Notes: a model not told the origin generated them from the letters alone. DNA of 32,237 nt from Rariglobus sp. (GCA_029266495.1 JAQSWS010000038.1:1-32237); one strand, 5' to 3'. Positions 1 to 7,945 are shown, counted from the stretch's first letter. Numbers and translations are program-made.

Positions 1-94
1 GCCCTTGGTGCAGCGCCGGGACTACGCCCAGTTCGCGGTCGTGCGCAGCAAGCTCAACTGGAGCGGTGGCGTCGCCTCCCGCACCAAGACATAA
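1..94 (+). CDS. C-terminal fragment of an unidentified protein
   Basis: An open frame runs from position 2 to a TAA at 92-94 and gives 30 residues, beginning PLVQRRDYAQF and ending VASRTKT. The start lies outside the window. The reading is supported by the absence of stops up to the TAA and by a strong hairpin immediately after it. The fragment is too short to assign to a family. It is the only plus-strand gene before 4002 and converges on the EF-hand gene. Confidence 0.55.
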   Translation, partial: PLVQRRDYAQFAVVRSKLNWSGGVASRTKT

Positions 95-126
95 AAAAGC
101 GCGGCCCGCCGGGCCGCGCTTGATTC
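93..126. terminator. Bidirectional rho-independent terminator
   Basis: An 11-bp perfect stem pairs AAGCGCGGCCC (97-107) with GGGCCGCGCTT (111-121) across a 3-nt loop. On the minus strand the stem is followed by a run of T (complement of the A run at 93-98), so it should end the EF-hand transcript well. On the plus strand it lies right after the TAA at 94 but has only a short T stretch. It separates two convergent genes. Confidence 0.8.
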
Positions 127-144
127 ACGGGAACAACCGGCCGT

Positions 145-588
145 TTAGTTGCCGGCCTCGGGCTTCTTCTTGCCTTCCTTCTTGGCGGCCATTTCCGCCT
201 CGTCGAGTTTGCCGTCCTTGTTGGTGTCATATTTCTCCAGAAGCTTGGCCTCCATCTCGGCCTTGTGCTTCGCCTTCATCTCCTCCTTGGCCGCTTTTTC
301 GGCGGCGGCCTCGGTCTCATCAATCTTACCATCCTTGTTGGTGTCGAATTTCTTCAAACGAGAGGCCTCCTCGGCGGCTTTTCTCTTGGCCATATCGGCG
401 TCCATCGCGGCCTTCTCGGTCTCGTCGAGTTTGCCGTCTTGGTTGGCGTCATATTTCTTCAAGAGACCCGGATGGATCTTTTTTTCCTTGGGATCTTTAT
501 TGTCCTCGGGGTGGACGGCGAAAACGGTGCAAACAGCGGCAAACGCGCAAAGCGCACCGCGCAGGGTGGACATAAACGGGGTTTTCAT
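145..588 (-). CDS. Secreted EF-hand calcium-binding protein
   Basis: This 147-residue protein has a basic N-terminus and hydrophobic stretch typical of a signal peptide (about residues 1-25), so it is probably exported. Three near-identical canonical EF-hand loops follow: DANQDGKLDETE (47-58), DTNKDGKIDETE (82-93) and DTNKDGKLDEAE (121-132). Each has Asp/Asn at positions 1, 3 and 5, Gly at 6 and Glu at 12, as needed for Ca2+ binding. The segments between them are Lys/Glu/Ala-rich and likely helical. The ATG at 588 is used; an internal ATG at 573 is possible. It ends before the terminator at 93-126. Such small secreted EF-hand proteins are common in Verrucomicrobia and Planctomycetes. The role here is unknown; Ca2+ binding is inferred from the loops. 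Confidence 0.85.
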   Translation of the reverse strand: MKTPFMSTLRGALCAFAAVCTVFAVHPEDNKDPKEKKIHPGLLKKYDANQDGKLDETEKAAMDADMAKRKAAEEASRLKKFDTNKDGKIDETEAAAEKAAKEEMKAKHKAEMEAKLLEKYDTNKDGKLDEAEMAAKKEGKKKPEAGN

Positions 589-650
589 GGCGTTCCCATA
601 AAACCCTGTCCGCCCTTGATCGCAAGTGACTTCGAGCTCCGCGCCTTCCT

Positions 651-3215
651 CTACGGCTTCACCACAAGCTGCGTCCTCAGCGCCCGCTGAAACCGCTTTT
701 TCGCAAACGCCTGCAAATCCGCCACGGTCACCCCGTCGATGTGTCTGTCATAGGTGGCCGCGTCGTCGACCGGCAGTCCATACAGCGTGTTCAGCCCCGC
801 GTGCATTGCCCGGGCACCATTGGTTTGCAGCCCCATGCGGCGTCCGGCCTTGAGGCGCGTCTGGCAGCGCAACAATTCACCGGCAGTCACCCCGCCCGCC
901 TGAACACGTGCAATCTCCGCGTCGATCTCCGTCAGCACGTCCTCCGCCGTGGCCGGCGCGGTGCCCGCGTAAAACATGAACATACCTGCGTCGATTCCCG
1001 TGACGCGCGCCGAACGCACGAAATACGCCAGGCCCTTTTCCTCGCGCACGCGCTCGAACAACCGCGACGACATGCCGCTGAACAATTCGTCCGCCACCTC
1101 CGAGACATAGTAATCGTCGCCGAGCAATCCCGGTCCGGGAAACGCCTGGAACACCACCGCCTGTTCACGCGGCTGTTTTTCAACAAAATCACCCGTCTCG
1201 CCGGGCGCGGTGAACACCGCCGTGCGCTTCGGCGCGGCACCGCGCGGCAGCCTGGCGAGGAACGCCTTTAATTTCGGTCCCAGCACCTTCGGGTCAAAAT
1301 CGCCCGCGGCCACCAGCACGACATTGCGCGCCACACCGAGACGCTTCCATAACGCGGCAAGGTCGGCCGGCTTGACCGCCTTGAGCCCCTCGGTCGTCCC
1401 GTGCGCATCGATCGCCAGCGGATGTGCACCGAAGAATTTTTGCCGGACAAGCTTTTTTCCAACGGTCACCACGTCGTCGGCGTCCTGCTGCAAATCGGCA
1501 AGTTGCGCATCGCGCTCGATCTCAAAGCTCGACCGCCTGAAACTAGGCGCGAGCACCGCATCCGCCAGCGCCTCGAGCGCGCGCGCCGTGTCGCCCGGCA
1601 AAACCTCGGCGGCGAGACCGAAACTGTTGTTACCCGAAAACGGATAGAACGAGCCGCCCACTTCCTCGATGAACTTCGCGACCTCGGCGGCGGAACGTTT
1701 TTTCGTATCCTTGGTGAGCAGTGTCGCCAGCAGCGAAGTCGCACCGCGTTGATCCGGCTGTTCATGCAACGGTCCGCCTTCGCACAACAGGCGCAGGTGG
1801 AGATTCGGCAGGCGACGGTCCGGCCGCAGCAGCAGTCGCGCCCCGTTGGGCAGGGTCTGCTCCTTGAACGCATCCGGCACGCGGTCGGTCGTCACGATTG
1901 TGGAGGCCGCCGGCTCCGCGCTCTTGGGGTTCAATGACACCGAGGTGACACGCTCGGCGGCGAGGTAGGTGCGCAGAACCCGGCGGAGGTCGGCCACGGT
2001 CACCCGGGCCAGACGTGCGAAATACGATTTTCCAAAATTCACATCACCCGCGACCACCTCCGCGGCGCCGAGGCGCGAAGCCTGGCCCGAAACGGTTTTG
2101 CGCGTATTGATCTCGCCCACCACGAGCTGGCGAAGGGCTTTGCGCATCTGGGCCGCCGTAAAACCGGCAGTGGCGACGCGATCCAGCTCGCGTCGGACGG
2201 CGGCGGTGGCGGCTTCACGACGGAGAGGTTCACAAATGAAGGAAATGTAGAACAAGCCCGTGTCGCCGGGATTCCAGCTGGTCGCGTCGATGCTGTGAAC
2301 AAGCCGCGCCTTCTCGCGAACCGCCTGCCAGAGGACCGAGCTGTCGCCCTGCCCCAGCATGACCGCCAGCAGATCGAGCACAGGAGCATCCGGATGGGTC
2401 AGACCGGGAATCTGCCAGGACAGGCCGGCGCGGGTAAGCTCCACCTCCTCATGCCGGTGCAGCGCGCGCGGGGCCAGTTGCGCGGGCTCCGGCAGCACGA
2501 GCACCGGGGCAAGCCTGGCGCGCGGGGCGGAGCCGAAATGCGTCTCCACCAGCACGCGGACCGCCGCCGGATCAATGTCGCCCGCGACCACCACCACAAG
2601 ATTGTTGGGCACGTAGCGGGCCCGGTAATACGCCACGAGGTCCTCGCGCGTGACGGCAGTGAAAACATCTTTGTAACCAATGACCGGATACCGATAGGGA
2701 TGCTGCCGGAATGCGGTGTCAAACAGCGCCTCGCCCAGGCGGTGGTCGGGATCGTCGTTGCCCATGGCAATCTCGCGCAGGATGACATCCTTTTCGCGGG
2801 CGACCTCGTCGGCCGGCAGCGTGGAATGCAGGACGGCATCCGCCAGCACGTCCAGCGCCACCCCGACGTGTGCGGACGGCAGGTCGATATAATAGACGGT
2901 GCGGTCAAAGGTGGTGTAGGCGTTGATGTTGCCCCCATGCGCCTGCACGGTCGTGGAAATTTCCCGGCCGGCCCGGCGCTCCGTGCCCTTGAACAAGAGG
3001 TGCTCAAGGTAGTGCGAAAGGCCCGCACCAAGGAGCCCGTCCTCATGGATGCTGCCGGTTTTCACCCACACCTGCACGGAAGCGACGGGCGCGGACGTGT
3101 CGCGCTGCACCAGCAAGGTAAGCCCGTTGGTCAGGACGGTGCGCTCCGGAAGCTGCTTCCAAAATGTTTCGAGCAAGCGCAGGTCGGACACGAGGGAAGG
3201 GGTGGATTTTGACAT
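651..3215 (-). CDS. M16 family zinc metallopeptidase (pitrilysin-like, fused two-domain)
   Basis: This 854-residue protein carries two M16 halves in one chain. The N-terminal half has the inverted zinc motif HYLEH (residues 68-72), and the third ligand is Glu148 in the REIA segment, 76 residues after His72, which is the normal M16 spacing. The C-terminal half, from about residue 440, aligns in layout but has RGATSLLATLL where the zinc motif should be, so it is the inactive partner. It keeps the GMSSRLFERVREEKGLAY segment typical of M16 C-domains. M16 enzymes degrade peptides inside a closed clamshell. No signal peptide is obvious, so it is probably cytoplasmic, although many relatives are periplasmic. 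The ATG at 3215 has no clear Shine-Dalgarno. The stop is 62 bp from the EF-hand start, so the two may share a transcript. The 166 bp upstream (3216-3381) hold no recognisable gene. Confidence 0.93.
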   Translation of the reverse strand: MSKSTPSLVSDLRLLETFWKQLPERTVLTNGLTLLVQRDTSAPVASVQVWVKTGSIHEDGLLGAGLSHYLEHLLFKGTERRAGREISTTVQAHGGNINAYTTFDRTVYYIDLPSAHVGVALDVLADAVLHSTLPADEVAREKDVILREIAMGNDDPDHRLGEALFDTAFRQHPYRYPVIGYKDVFTAVTREDLVAYYRARYVPNNLVVVVAGDIDPAAVRVLVETHFGSAPRARLAPVLVLPEPAQLAPRALHRHEEVELTRAGLSWQIPGLTHPDAPVLDLLAVMLGQGDSSVLWQAVREKARLVHSIDATSWNPGDTGLFYISFICEPLRREAATAAVRRELDRVATAGFTAAQMRKALRQLVVGEINTRKTVSGQASRLGAAEVVAGDVNFGKSYFARLARVTVADLRRVLRTYLAAERVTSVSLNPKSAEPAASTIVTTDRVPDAFKEQTLPNGARLLLRPDRRLPNLHLRLLCEGGPLHEQPDQRGATSLLATLLTKDTKKRSAAEVAKFIEEVGGSFYPFSGNNSFGLAAEVLPGDTARALEALADAVLAPSFRRSSFEIERDAQLADLQQDADDVVTVGKKLVRQKFFGAHPLAIDAHGTTEGLKAVKPADLAALWKRLGVARNVVLVAAGDFDPKVLGPKLKAFLARLPRGAAPKRTAVFTAPGETGDFVEKQPREQAVVFQAFPGPGLLGDDYYVSEVADELFSGMSSRLFERVREEKGLAYFVRSARVTGIDAGMFMFYAGTAPATAEDVLTEIDAEIARVQAGGVTAGELLRCQTRLKAGRRMGLQTNGARAMHAGLNTLYGLPVDDAATYDRHIDGVTVADLQAFAKKRFQRALRTQLVVKP

Positions 3216-3381
3216 GGGAAAACGAGACGATGCGCACAGTCGGCCTCTGCGCGAGCGGCTTTGTGCGTTCCGGTCAGGTGGTCCTGAACGTGAGCTCAGG
3301 GAGCGACCGGAAGTTCACCTTCTCGATTCCCCACAAGCCCGCGCTCTCGTCGCCCGCCGGCGCACACAGCGCCGACGACAC

Positions 3382-3822
3382 TCAAGCGGAAGGCACTTGC
3401 GATGAAGAAACCCGGTCGCCGCGCCGAGGATTCCTCGGCAAAAACGGTTTTACGAACGCGTCCTCAAATGTGTAAATATCCGTAAAATCCTCGCGCCGAT
3501 CGTTCTCGGTCTTACTAAACACATTGTATTCAATGAGGTTAAATACGATTTCGCCCATGTCGCCGCACCGGTTGATGCCCCAAGAGTTCAAAACCGTGAT
3601 CGCCAAGGGACCAAACTGATCCAGCGCATAGGTGCGAAGACCCATCAATAATTCCGCCCCCGTGATGTGCAGGGACTGTTTGGAACGCTCGGAATCCCGT
3701 TTTTTCAATTCCTTGACAGCGTAATCAAGTCCTTCCCGCAGAAAGCCATAGGCTTTCCGATCATAACGCGAGTCCTCCTTGCAAATAAGGTTTACGATCT
3801 CGTTGAAATCCAAATCCGACAT
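3382..3822 (-). CDS. Minf_1886 family conserved protein (Verrucomicrobia/Planctomycetes type)
   Basis: From the ATG at 3822 the product is 146 residues and starts MSDLDFNEIVNLICKEDSRY. It carries the hallmarks I know from the Minf_1886 family: an N-terminal YGFLREGLDY segment, HITGAELLMGLRTYALDQFGP, a GDMGEIVFNLIE block and a REDFTDIYTFEDAF C-terminal block. The frame stays open to a GTG at 3897 (171 residues), but the extra 25 residues are rich in Arg, Ser and Ala and not family-like, so I prefer 3822. The C-terminal tail (PRNPRRGDRVSSSQVPSA) is probably disordered. The biochemical role of the family is not known to me. The gene is divergent from the Fur-like gene and shares its 179-bp upstream region. 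Confidence 0.82.
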   Translation of the reverse strand: MSDLDFNEIVNLICKEDSRYDRKAYGFLREGLDYAVKELKKRDSERSKQSLHITGAELLMGLRTYALDQFGPLAITVLNSWGINRCGDMGEIVFNLIEYNVFSKTENDRREDFTDIYTFEDAFVKPFLPRNPRRGDRVSSSQVPSA

Positions 3823-3932
3823 GGTGATTGAGGCGGAGTGTGCATACCGGGGGAACCTTCGCAATCCGCAAGAACGAGCCATCAACGCATCATTCACGCC
3901 TTTCCCGCCGAGCCTAATTGTAAATAGAACGT

Positions 3933-3947
3933 AAAATGACTCATATT
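3933..3947. promoter_or_regulatory. Possible Fur-family operator (7-1-7 inverted repeat)
   Basis: AAAATGA, a central C, and TCATATT form a 7-1-7 inverted repeat with six of seven arm positions matching. This is the geometry of Fur/PerR-type operators. It lies in the AT-rich divergent region between the Minf_1886 and Fur-like genes, next to a candidate -35 element at 3949, so it could mediate autoregulation. A larger inverted pair, TGTAAA at 3919-3924 and TTTACA at 3949-3954, flanks it. Assignment is by geometry only. Confidence 0.35.
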
Positions 3948-3948
3948 T

Positions 3949-3979
3949 TTTACATTCCGCCTTTCAATTGTGTAACAAT
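3949..3979 (+). promoter_or_regulatory. Candidate promoter and small palindrome upstream of the Fur-like gene
   Basis: TTTACA (3949-3954) resembles a -35 box and TAACAA (3973-3978), 18 bp later, a weak -10 box. The second element sits in a small palindrome, ATTGT-GTA-ACAAT (3967-3979). The local AT content is far above that of the surrounding genes. A G-rich stretch at about 3988-3994 lies 7 bp before the ATG at 4002 and could serve as ribosome binding site. Confidence 0.35.
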
Positions 3980-4001
3980 AGGGTGAAGTGGGGGTATCGC
4001 C

Positions 4002-4523
4002 ATGATATCATCTACCCAGACCAATCATCCTCTGACTAGCTTCTCGGCAACGGCTCAGCCTGCGGGCAGCGCGTTAGAACAGGCCTGCAGCCGCCTCAAG
4101 GCCGCCGGGCTTCGCATCACCCAACCACGCATTTCCATCCTCAATGCGCTGATCAACCGCCGCGAACCCGCCACGATCGAACAGATCCACGTCGACCTCA
4201 AAGACAGCGCATGTGACCTCGTCACCGTTTACCGCTGTCTCGCGGCGTTTGAAGAACTCGGCCTCGTTCGCCGCTGCTTCTTCCACAACGGAACCAGCCT
4301 CTATCAAATCCAGTTCAGCGATGAGCCCGTTTATCACGTCGTCAGCAAAGACGGCGCGATTCTCGAATCCGTCTCCCCTGAACTGGCCAAGGAGCTCCGC
4401 ACGGTGCTCACCAAGATCGAAACCGAGCTCAAGGGCCGCGGCTACACCGACGTCACCAACATGGCCGCGTTCTTCGCGACCGCCGGTGCACGCCAGTCCG
4501 CCGCCGTCGCCGAAAAAGCCTGA
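4002..4523 (+). CDS. Fur-family transcriptional regulator, atypical metal site
   Basis: This 173-residue protein has the Fur winged-helix domain at about residues 24-92: LKAAGLRITQPRISILNAL, then ATIEQIH, then the recognition helix DLVTVYRCLAAFEELGLV (72-89), followed by RRCFFHNGTSLYQI. The dimerisation half is short and odd. Where Fur, Zur and PerR carry an HHHH-rich stretch and a CxxC zinc site, this protein has FSDEPVYHVVSKDGAILESV with a single His (112) and no CxxC. It is therefore Fur-like in fold but unlikely to sense metal in the standard way. An extra N-terminal stretch of about 22 residues is Ser/Thr/Pro-rich. It converges on the superoxide dismutase gene, which fits a role in metal or oxidative stress, but that link is only positional. 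Confidence 0.85.
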   Translation: MISSTQTNHPLTSFSATAQPAGSALEQACSRLKAAGLRITQPRISILNALINRREPATIEQIHVDLKDSACDLVTVYRCLAAFEELGLVRRCFFHNGTSLYQIQFSDEPVYHVVSKDGAILESVSPELAKELRTVLTKIETELKGRGYTDVTNMAAFFATAGARQSAAVAEKA

Positions 4524-4546
4524 CGCCCGCGTTCGTTCGTCCACTC

Positions 4547-4576
4547 AAGCCACAGCCTCACCGGCTGTGGCTTTTT
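4547..4576 (+). terminator. Rho-independent terminator of the Fur-like gene
   Basis: AAGCCACAGCC (4547-4557) pairs perfectly with GGCTGTGGCTT (4563-4573) across a 5-nt loop, and five T follow at 4572-4576. It starts 23 bp after the stop codon. There is no matching A run on the left side, so it probably works for the plus strand only. Confidence 0.88.
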
Positions 4577-4629
4577 CGTGTCAGGGATTCGGACAGAACC
4601 AAGATACCCTGACTGCGCCGGGATTGCCC

Positions 4630-5394
4630 TCAGCTCCCATGCATCGCATAGCGCCGGCCGGCGGCATTCCAATCCACCACGTTCCAGAACGCCGCCACAT
4701 ACTCGGCTCGGCGGTTTTGGTATTTCAGATAATAAGCGTGCTCCCACACATCGAGTCCAAGCACGGGAACCGCCCCCTCCATCAACGGAGAATCCTGATT
4801 GGCGGTGGAGCGGATCGACAAGCGCCCATCGACGACCACCAACCAGGCCCAGCCGCTGCCAAAGCGCTTGGCCGCCGCATCGGCAAACTGAGCCTTGAAG
4901 ACGTCGAACGATCCGAAGGAGGCACCGATGGCCTCGGCCAGCGCTCCTTGGGGCTCGCCTCCTCCCCGGGGGCTGAGCGCCTCCCAGAAAAAACTATGGT
5001 TCACATGGCCTCCAACATTGTTGCGCAGGGTCGTTCGCAAGGGCTCCGGCACGCTCTCGAGACGGGACAACAACACCTCTCCGCTCAACGCCAGCAACTC
5101 CGGGCTCCCCTCAAGCGCCTTGTTCGCGTTGGTGATGTAAGCCTGGTGATGCTTGCTGTGATGGATTTCCATCGTGCGCGCATCGATGTGCGGCTCCAAC
5201 GCATCATAGGCATACGGTAGCTTCGGCAGCACAAACGGCTGCCGGACAAGCCCCTTGGGCTCCTCGACAACTCCCGCCCGGGAGGTTGTGCCCCCGGTCA
5301 GGCCCAGTCCCAGCAACACCGCACCGGCCCCCAATGTTTTCAAGGCATCACGGCGCGTCACGGAGGAGTTTTTGGAGAAGATCAGGGGATTCAT
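4630..5394 (-). CDS. Tat-exported Mn/Fe superoxide dismutase
   Basis: From the ATG at 5394 the product has 254 residues and converts superoxide to oxygen and hydrogen peroxide. All four metal ligands are present: His78 (HHSKHH), His133 ([10 protein letters not shown]), Asp215 and His219 (LDVWEHAYY). Gly129 in GGH and Gln200 in TANQDSPLM are typical of manganese or cambialistic enzymes rather than strict iron enzymes. The N-terminus has a twin-arginine signal, [20 protein letters not shown] (residues 11-30), so the enzyme should be exported folded with its metal. Most bacterial SodA/SodB lack such a signal. The frame extends to a TTG at 5430, which would overlap the response regulator stop; the ATG is preferred. 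It lies 32 bp downstream of the response regulator and is probably co-transcribed with it. Confidence 0.94.
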   Translation of the reverse strand: MNPLIFSKNSSVTRRDALKTLGAGAVLLGLGLTGGTTSRAGVVEEPKGLVRQPFVLPKLPYAYDALEPHIDARTMEIHHSKHHQAYITNANKALEGSPELLALSGEVLLSRLESVPEPLRTTLRNNVGGHVNHSFFWEALSPRGGGEPQGALAEAIGASFGSFDVFKAQFADAAAKRFGSGWAWLVVVDGRLSIRSTANQDSPLMEGAVPVLGLDVWEHAYYLKYQNRRAEYVAAFWNVVDWNAAGRRYAMHGS

Positions 5395-5426
5395 GGAGGG
5401 AAGGAGACGCGGACCGCCAAACGGGA

Positions 5427-6128
5427 TCAAGGTTCATACCGATATCCCACCCCATGCACCGTATGAATCACCGAGGTTTCGCCGCCGGACGGATCCAATT
5501 TTTTCCGAAGCTGCGCCACGTGCTGGTCCAGCGTGCGCGTCGTGCCAAAATACTCCACGCCCCACACCGCGTTGAGCAGGACATCCCGCGTCAGCACCTC
5601 GCCGGGATGAGCCGCGAACATTTCGGCAAGCTTGAGTTCGCGCGCCGTAAGCGCCGTCGTCTCGCCGGAGAGTGTCACGGTGAAACGCTGACGGTCGATT
5701 TCGGCCGGCCCCAGATTGAAGCCCGACAACCGCTTCACGGGTTCCGCCGGCGCCGACGCCACGCGGGAGCGCCGCAACAACGCCTCCACTCGTGCCAGCA
5801 GCTCCTGGACGCCAAACGGCTTGGTCACGTAATCGTCCGCCCCCAATTTAAGCCCCACCACCTTGTCAATCTCCTCCCCCTTGGCGGTGAGCAGCAGCAC
5901 GGGAACCCGGACTTCCTTGGCCCTCAGTTCGCGGCACACGTCATAACCGCTGACCCTCGGCATCATCACATCCAGGATCACCAGATCGTATTTTAATTGC
6001 GGATACAGTTTCAACGCCTGCGCGCCGTCGCTTGCAGCGGTGACCGCATAGCCTTCGCTCTCCAGCGTGGCCACCAGCCCAAGCCGGATGTTGGCGTCGT
6101 CCTCCGCGATCAGAATCTTAGCTTTCAT
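5427..6128 (-). CDS. OmpR/PhoB-family response regulator
   Basis: This 233-residue regulator has a receiver domain (about 1-120) with acidic pocket Glu9-Asp10-Asp11, phosphoacceptor Asp53 (ILDVMMP), Thr81 and Lys103 (VTKPFG). A winged-helix DNA-binding domain follows (about 135-233) with [26 protein letters not shown] and the closing [10 protein letters not shown], both typical of the OmpR/PhoB class. It is encoded 109 bp downstream of its likely partner kinase and 32 bp upstream of sod. OmpR/PhoB proteins bind direct repeats spaced about 11 bp, and three such arrays occur in this window (9202-9241, 10890-10907, 13366-13405); it is the obvious local candidate to bind them. Its own -10-like box lies 7 nt before the ATG. 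Whether it responds to phosphate or an envelope signal cannot be told. Confidence 0.95.
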   Translation of the reverse strand: MKAKILIAEDDANIRLGLVATLESEGYAVTAASDGAQALKLYPQLKYDLVILDVMMPRVSGYDVCRELRAKEVRVPVLLLTAKGEEIDKVVGLKLGADDYVTKPFGVQELLARVEALLRRSRVASAPAEPVKRLSGFNLGPAEIDRQRFTVTLSGETTALTARELKLAEMFAAHPGEVLTRDVLLNAVWGVEYFGTTRTLDQHVAQLRKKLDPSGGETSVIHTVHGVGYRYEP

Positions 6129-6141
6129 GGATTAAAATATA
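6129..6141 (-). promoter_or_regulatory. Candidate leaderless promoter (-10 box) for the response regulator
   Basis: On the minus strand TATATT (6141-6136) lies exactly 7 nt before the ATG at 6128, within an AT-rich block in a GC-rich region. That spacing would put transcription start at or next to the A of the ATG. No Shine-Dalgarno is visible. No convincing -35 box was found. A separate promoter would let regulator and sod be made apart from the kinase, which ends 109 bp upstream. Confidence 0.4.
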
Positions 6142-6237
6142 GGACTGGCGCTTGTGCCACGCCTTCCCGGACGACACGAAGGCGCGCCGCACCCGGCACC
6201 TTGCAACGGACATCCGCGATCACGTTTAATAAAGGGC

Positions 6238-7935
6238 TCATGGCAACGTGAGCACAAACACCGCGCCACCCCCCGGGCGTTCTTCATAGCGCAACTCCCC
6301 GCCGAGCCCGCGCGCAAGCTGGCGGGCGATGCTCAGCCCCAGCCCGGCCCCACCCTTTTCGGTGGTAAGCGTGTCATCCACCCGGTGAAATTTCTCAAAA
6401 ATGCGCCCGCGATGCGCCCCCGGCACCCCCGGCCCCCGGTCTGCCACGCGAATCACCGCCCGAACCGGTTTGTCACTTATTAGGTGACAAGCCGGCTCGG
6501 ATGATGACGACCCCAGTGAAACAGTCACCTCGCCGCCGGCCGCGGCGTATTTGCAGGCGTTGTCGAGGAGGTTGATCAATATCTGACCCACCGCGTCCCG
6601 ATCGGTCCTCGCCATCAAAGGCGTGGCTGGGAGTTCACGATGCAACACCAGCCCGCTCTCACTCACACGGGGCGCATGCGTGTCGAGCAGCCGTCCGAGT
6701 TCCGCGGCAAGATCAAGCTCCACGTTTTCGAAGCGCTTGCGCCCCTGCTCCAGCCGGCTGAAATCGAGCACGTTGTTGACCAGCCTCGCCAGCCTTTGGG
6801 TCTCTCGTCCGATCGTGCGCAGATAATCGGCACGCTTGGCCGCCTCCGGCACGCGCTCCTGCTCCAGCAATTCGGAATACAGCCGGATCGTCGTGAGCGG
6901 CGTCTTGAACTCATGCGAGACATTGGCCACGAAGGAAATTTTCCGCACGGCTTCCTCCTCGCTGCGCCGTGCCTGCCACATCAACAACGTGCCCCCGACA
7001 AGGATCGCCGCCACCAGGCCTCCGGCCAGCACGGCGCTCAATGTGAACAAGACTCCGCTCGATATCCGTTCAGGCACCTCGGCCAAAAAACCCGCGACTT
7101 CCCAGCCCGGCAGCACAGCCTCGGAGATTGGCACGGTGATCAAAGGCGCCCGCGCCGAAACCGCGCGGTCATACGACGACAGTGCTTTCTGCTGATAGAC
7201 CGCGCCGCCGATCTCGCGCAGTTCGTAAACCTCCCCCGGCTCGCGTCCTTCGGGCAGCACATCGCCCAAGCCCGCCGCAACCTGCTTCAACTGAACCTCC
7301 ACGCCCACGACCGCTCCATCGCCCTGCTCGCGCCATCCAATCACATGCAACGCGCCGCCCTCACGCCACGGCAGCCAGCCCGTCCGCTCCGCCGGTGGCA
7401 CAAAGCCACCTTTCAGCTTGGAAATTTCCTGCAGGTTATAGCGGGTGTTGCTCACCTGCAGCGCATTGTTGGAGGCCTGCGAAAATGCCTGAGCCTGCGA
7501 TTCTACCAAGACGGCCTGCGCGACCGTATGCGATGCCCACGGGGCTCCCTGCGCCACCAACCGGTCAAGCCAGGCCGGCTTCTTCGCCCCGGATTGCACG
7601 GCTGGATCACCCGCCACGACGAACGTGTCGCGCACCAACGGGTTGGTCTTGCGCCATTCCGCCAGAAACGGCTCCCGGGCGTTGCCAACGGGGGCCTCGC
7701 GCAACGTCGTCATCAGTCCGCTTTGCACATCCCCCACCAGCAATTCGACATTCTCCGCGATGAGACGTGCACGCGCCCCGACCGCCTCGCGACGTGTTTC
7801 CGCCGCCATGCGCGTCTGCTCGTTCAATCGCGCCTGCTCGCGGCCCAACAACCACAACACGCCACCGCCCACCGCCAACGTTGGCAGCAGGAGCAACACC
7901 CAATAAAGCAGCACGCGACGCGAGCCGGAGGTCAT
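6238..7935 (-). CDS. Membrane sensor histidine kinase
   Basis: From the ATG at 7935 the product is 565 residues. A first membrane segment (about 8-30) and a second (about 293-320) bracket a periplasmic sensor region of roughly 260 residues that I do not recognise. After the second segment a short linker, without a clear HAMP domain, leads to the HisKA box FVANVSHEFKTPLT with phosphoacceptor His341. The ATPase domain has the N box (INLLDNACKY, about 454-463), G1 box (DRGPGVPG, about 499-506) and G2 box (GGAGLGLS, about 528-535). The open frame extends to 8058 but would overlap the upstream gene; 7935 sits 10 bp after that gene's stop and directly precedes the first membrane helix. About 15 extra residues between the N and G1 boxes (SSSSEPACHLISDKPVRA) coincide with a DNA hairpin at 6460-6500. 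It likely phosphorylates the regulator encoded next downstream. Confidence 0.93.
   Translation of the reverse strand: MTSGSRRVLLYWVLLLLPTLAVGGGVLWLLGREQARLNEQTRMAAETRREAVGARARLIAENVELLVGDVQSGLMTTLREAPVGNAREPFLAEWRKTNPLVRDTFVVAGDPAVQSGAKKPAWLDRLVAQGAPWASHTVAQAVLVESQAQAFSQASNNALQVSNTRYNLQEISKLKGGFVPPAERTGWLPWREGGALHVIGWREQGDGAVVGVEVQLKQVAAGLGDVLPEGREPGEVYELREIGGAVYQQKALSSYDRAVSARAPLITVPISEAVLPGWEVAGFLAEVPERISSGVLFTLSAVLAGGLVAAILVGGTLLMWQARRSEEEAVRKISFVANVSHEFKTPLTTIRLYSELLEQERVPEAAKRADYLRTIGRETQRLARLVNNVLDFSRLEQGRKRFENVELDLAAELGRLLDTHAPRVSESGLVLHRELPATPLMARTDRDAVGQILINLLDNACKYAAAGGEVTVSLGSSSSEPACHLISDKPVRAVIRVADRGPGVPGAHRGRIFEKFHRVDDTLTTEKGGAGLGLSIARQLARGLGGELRYEERPGGGAVFVLTLP
6460..6500. repeat. 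Palindromic element inside the kinase gene
   Basis: CCGAACCGGTTTGTCAC (6460-6476) and GTGACAAGCCGGCTCGG (6484-6500) form inverted arms matching at 15 of 17 positions, with a 7-nt loop. The two mismatches could form G-U pairs in RNA. It lies within the kinase ATPase domain, between N and G1 boxes, where family members usually have a short loop. It encodes part of an apparent insertion. No rho-independent T run follows, so it is not a standard terminator. Confidence 0.7.
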
Positions 7936-7945
7936 GCGCACAGAC

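Noticed and set aside
149-601. Plus-strand open frames over the EF-hand gene
   Set aside because: Low-complexity Ser/Ala/Leu-rich products; the minus strand encodes three perfect EF-hand loops and a signal peptide.
3823-3897. Upstream extension of the Minf_1886 gene to a GTG at 3897
   Set aside because: The added 25 residues do not resemble the family, while the ATG at 3822 gives the expected N-terminus and length.
4580-4597. TGTCAGGGATTCGGACAG, similar to the GTCA arrays
   Set aside because: Only one GTCA core; the in-phase position 11 bp later reads GGAC. It lies between two convergent genes, not in a promoter.
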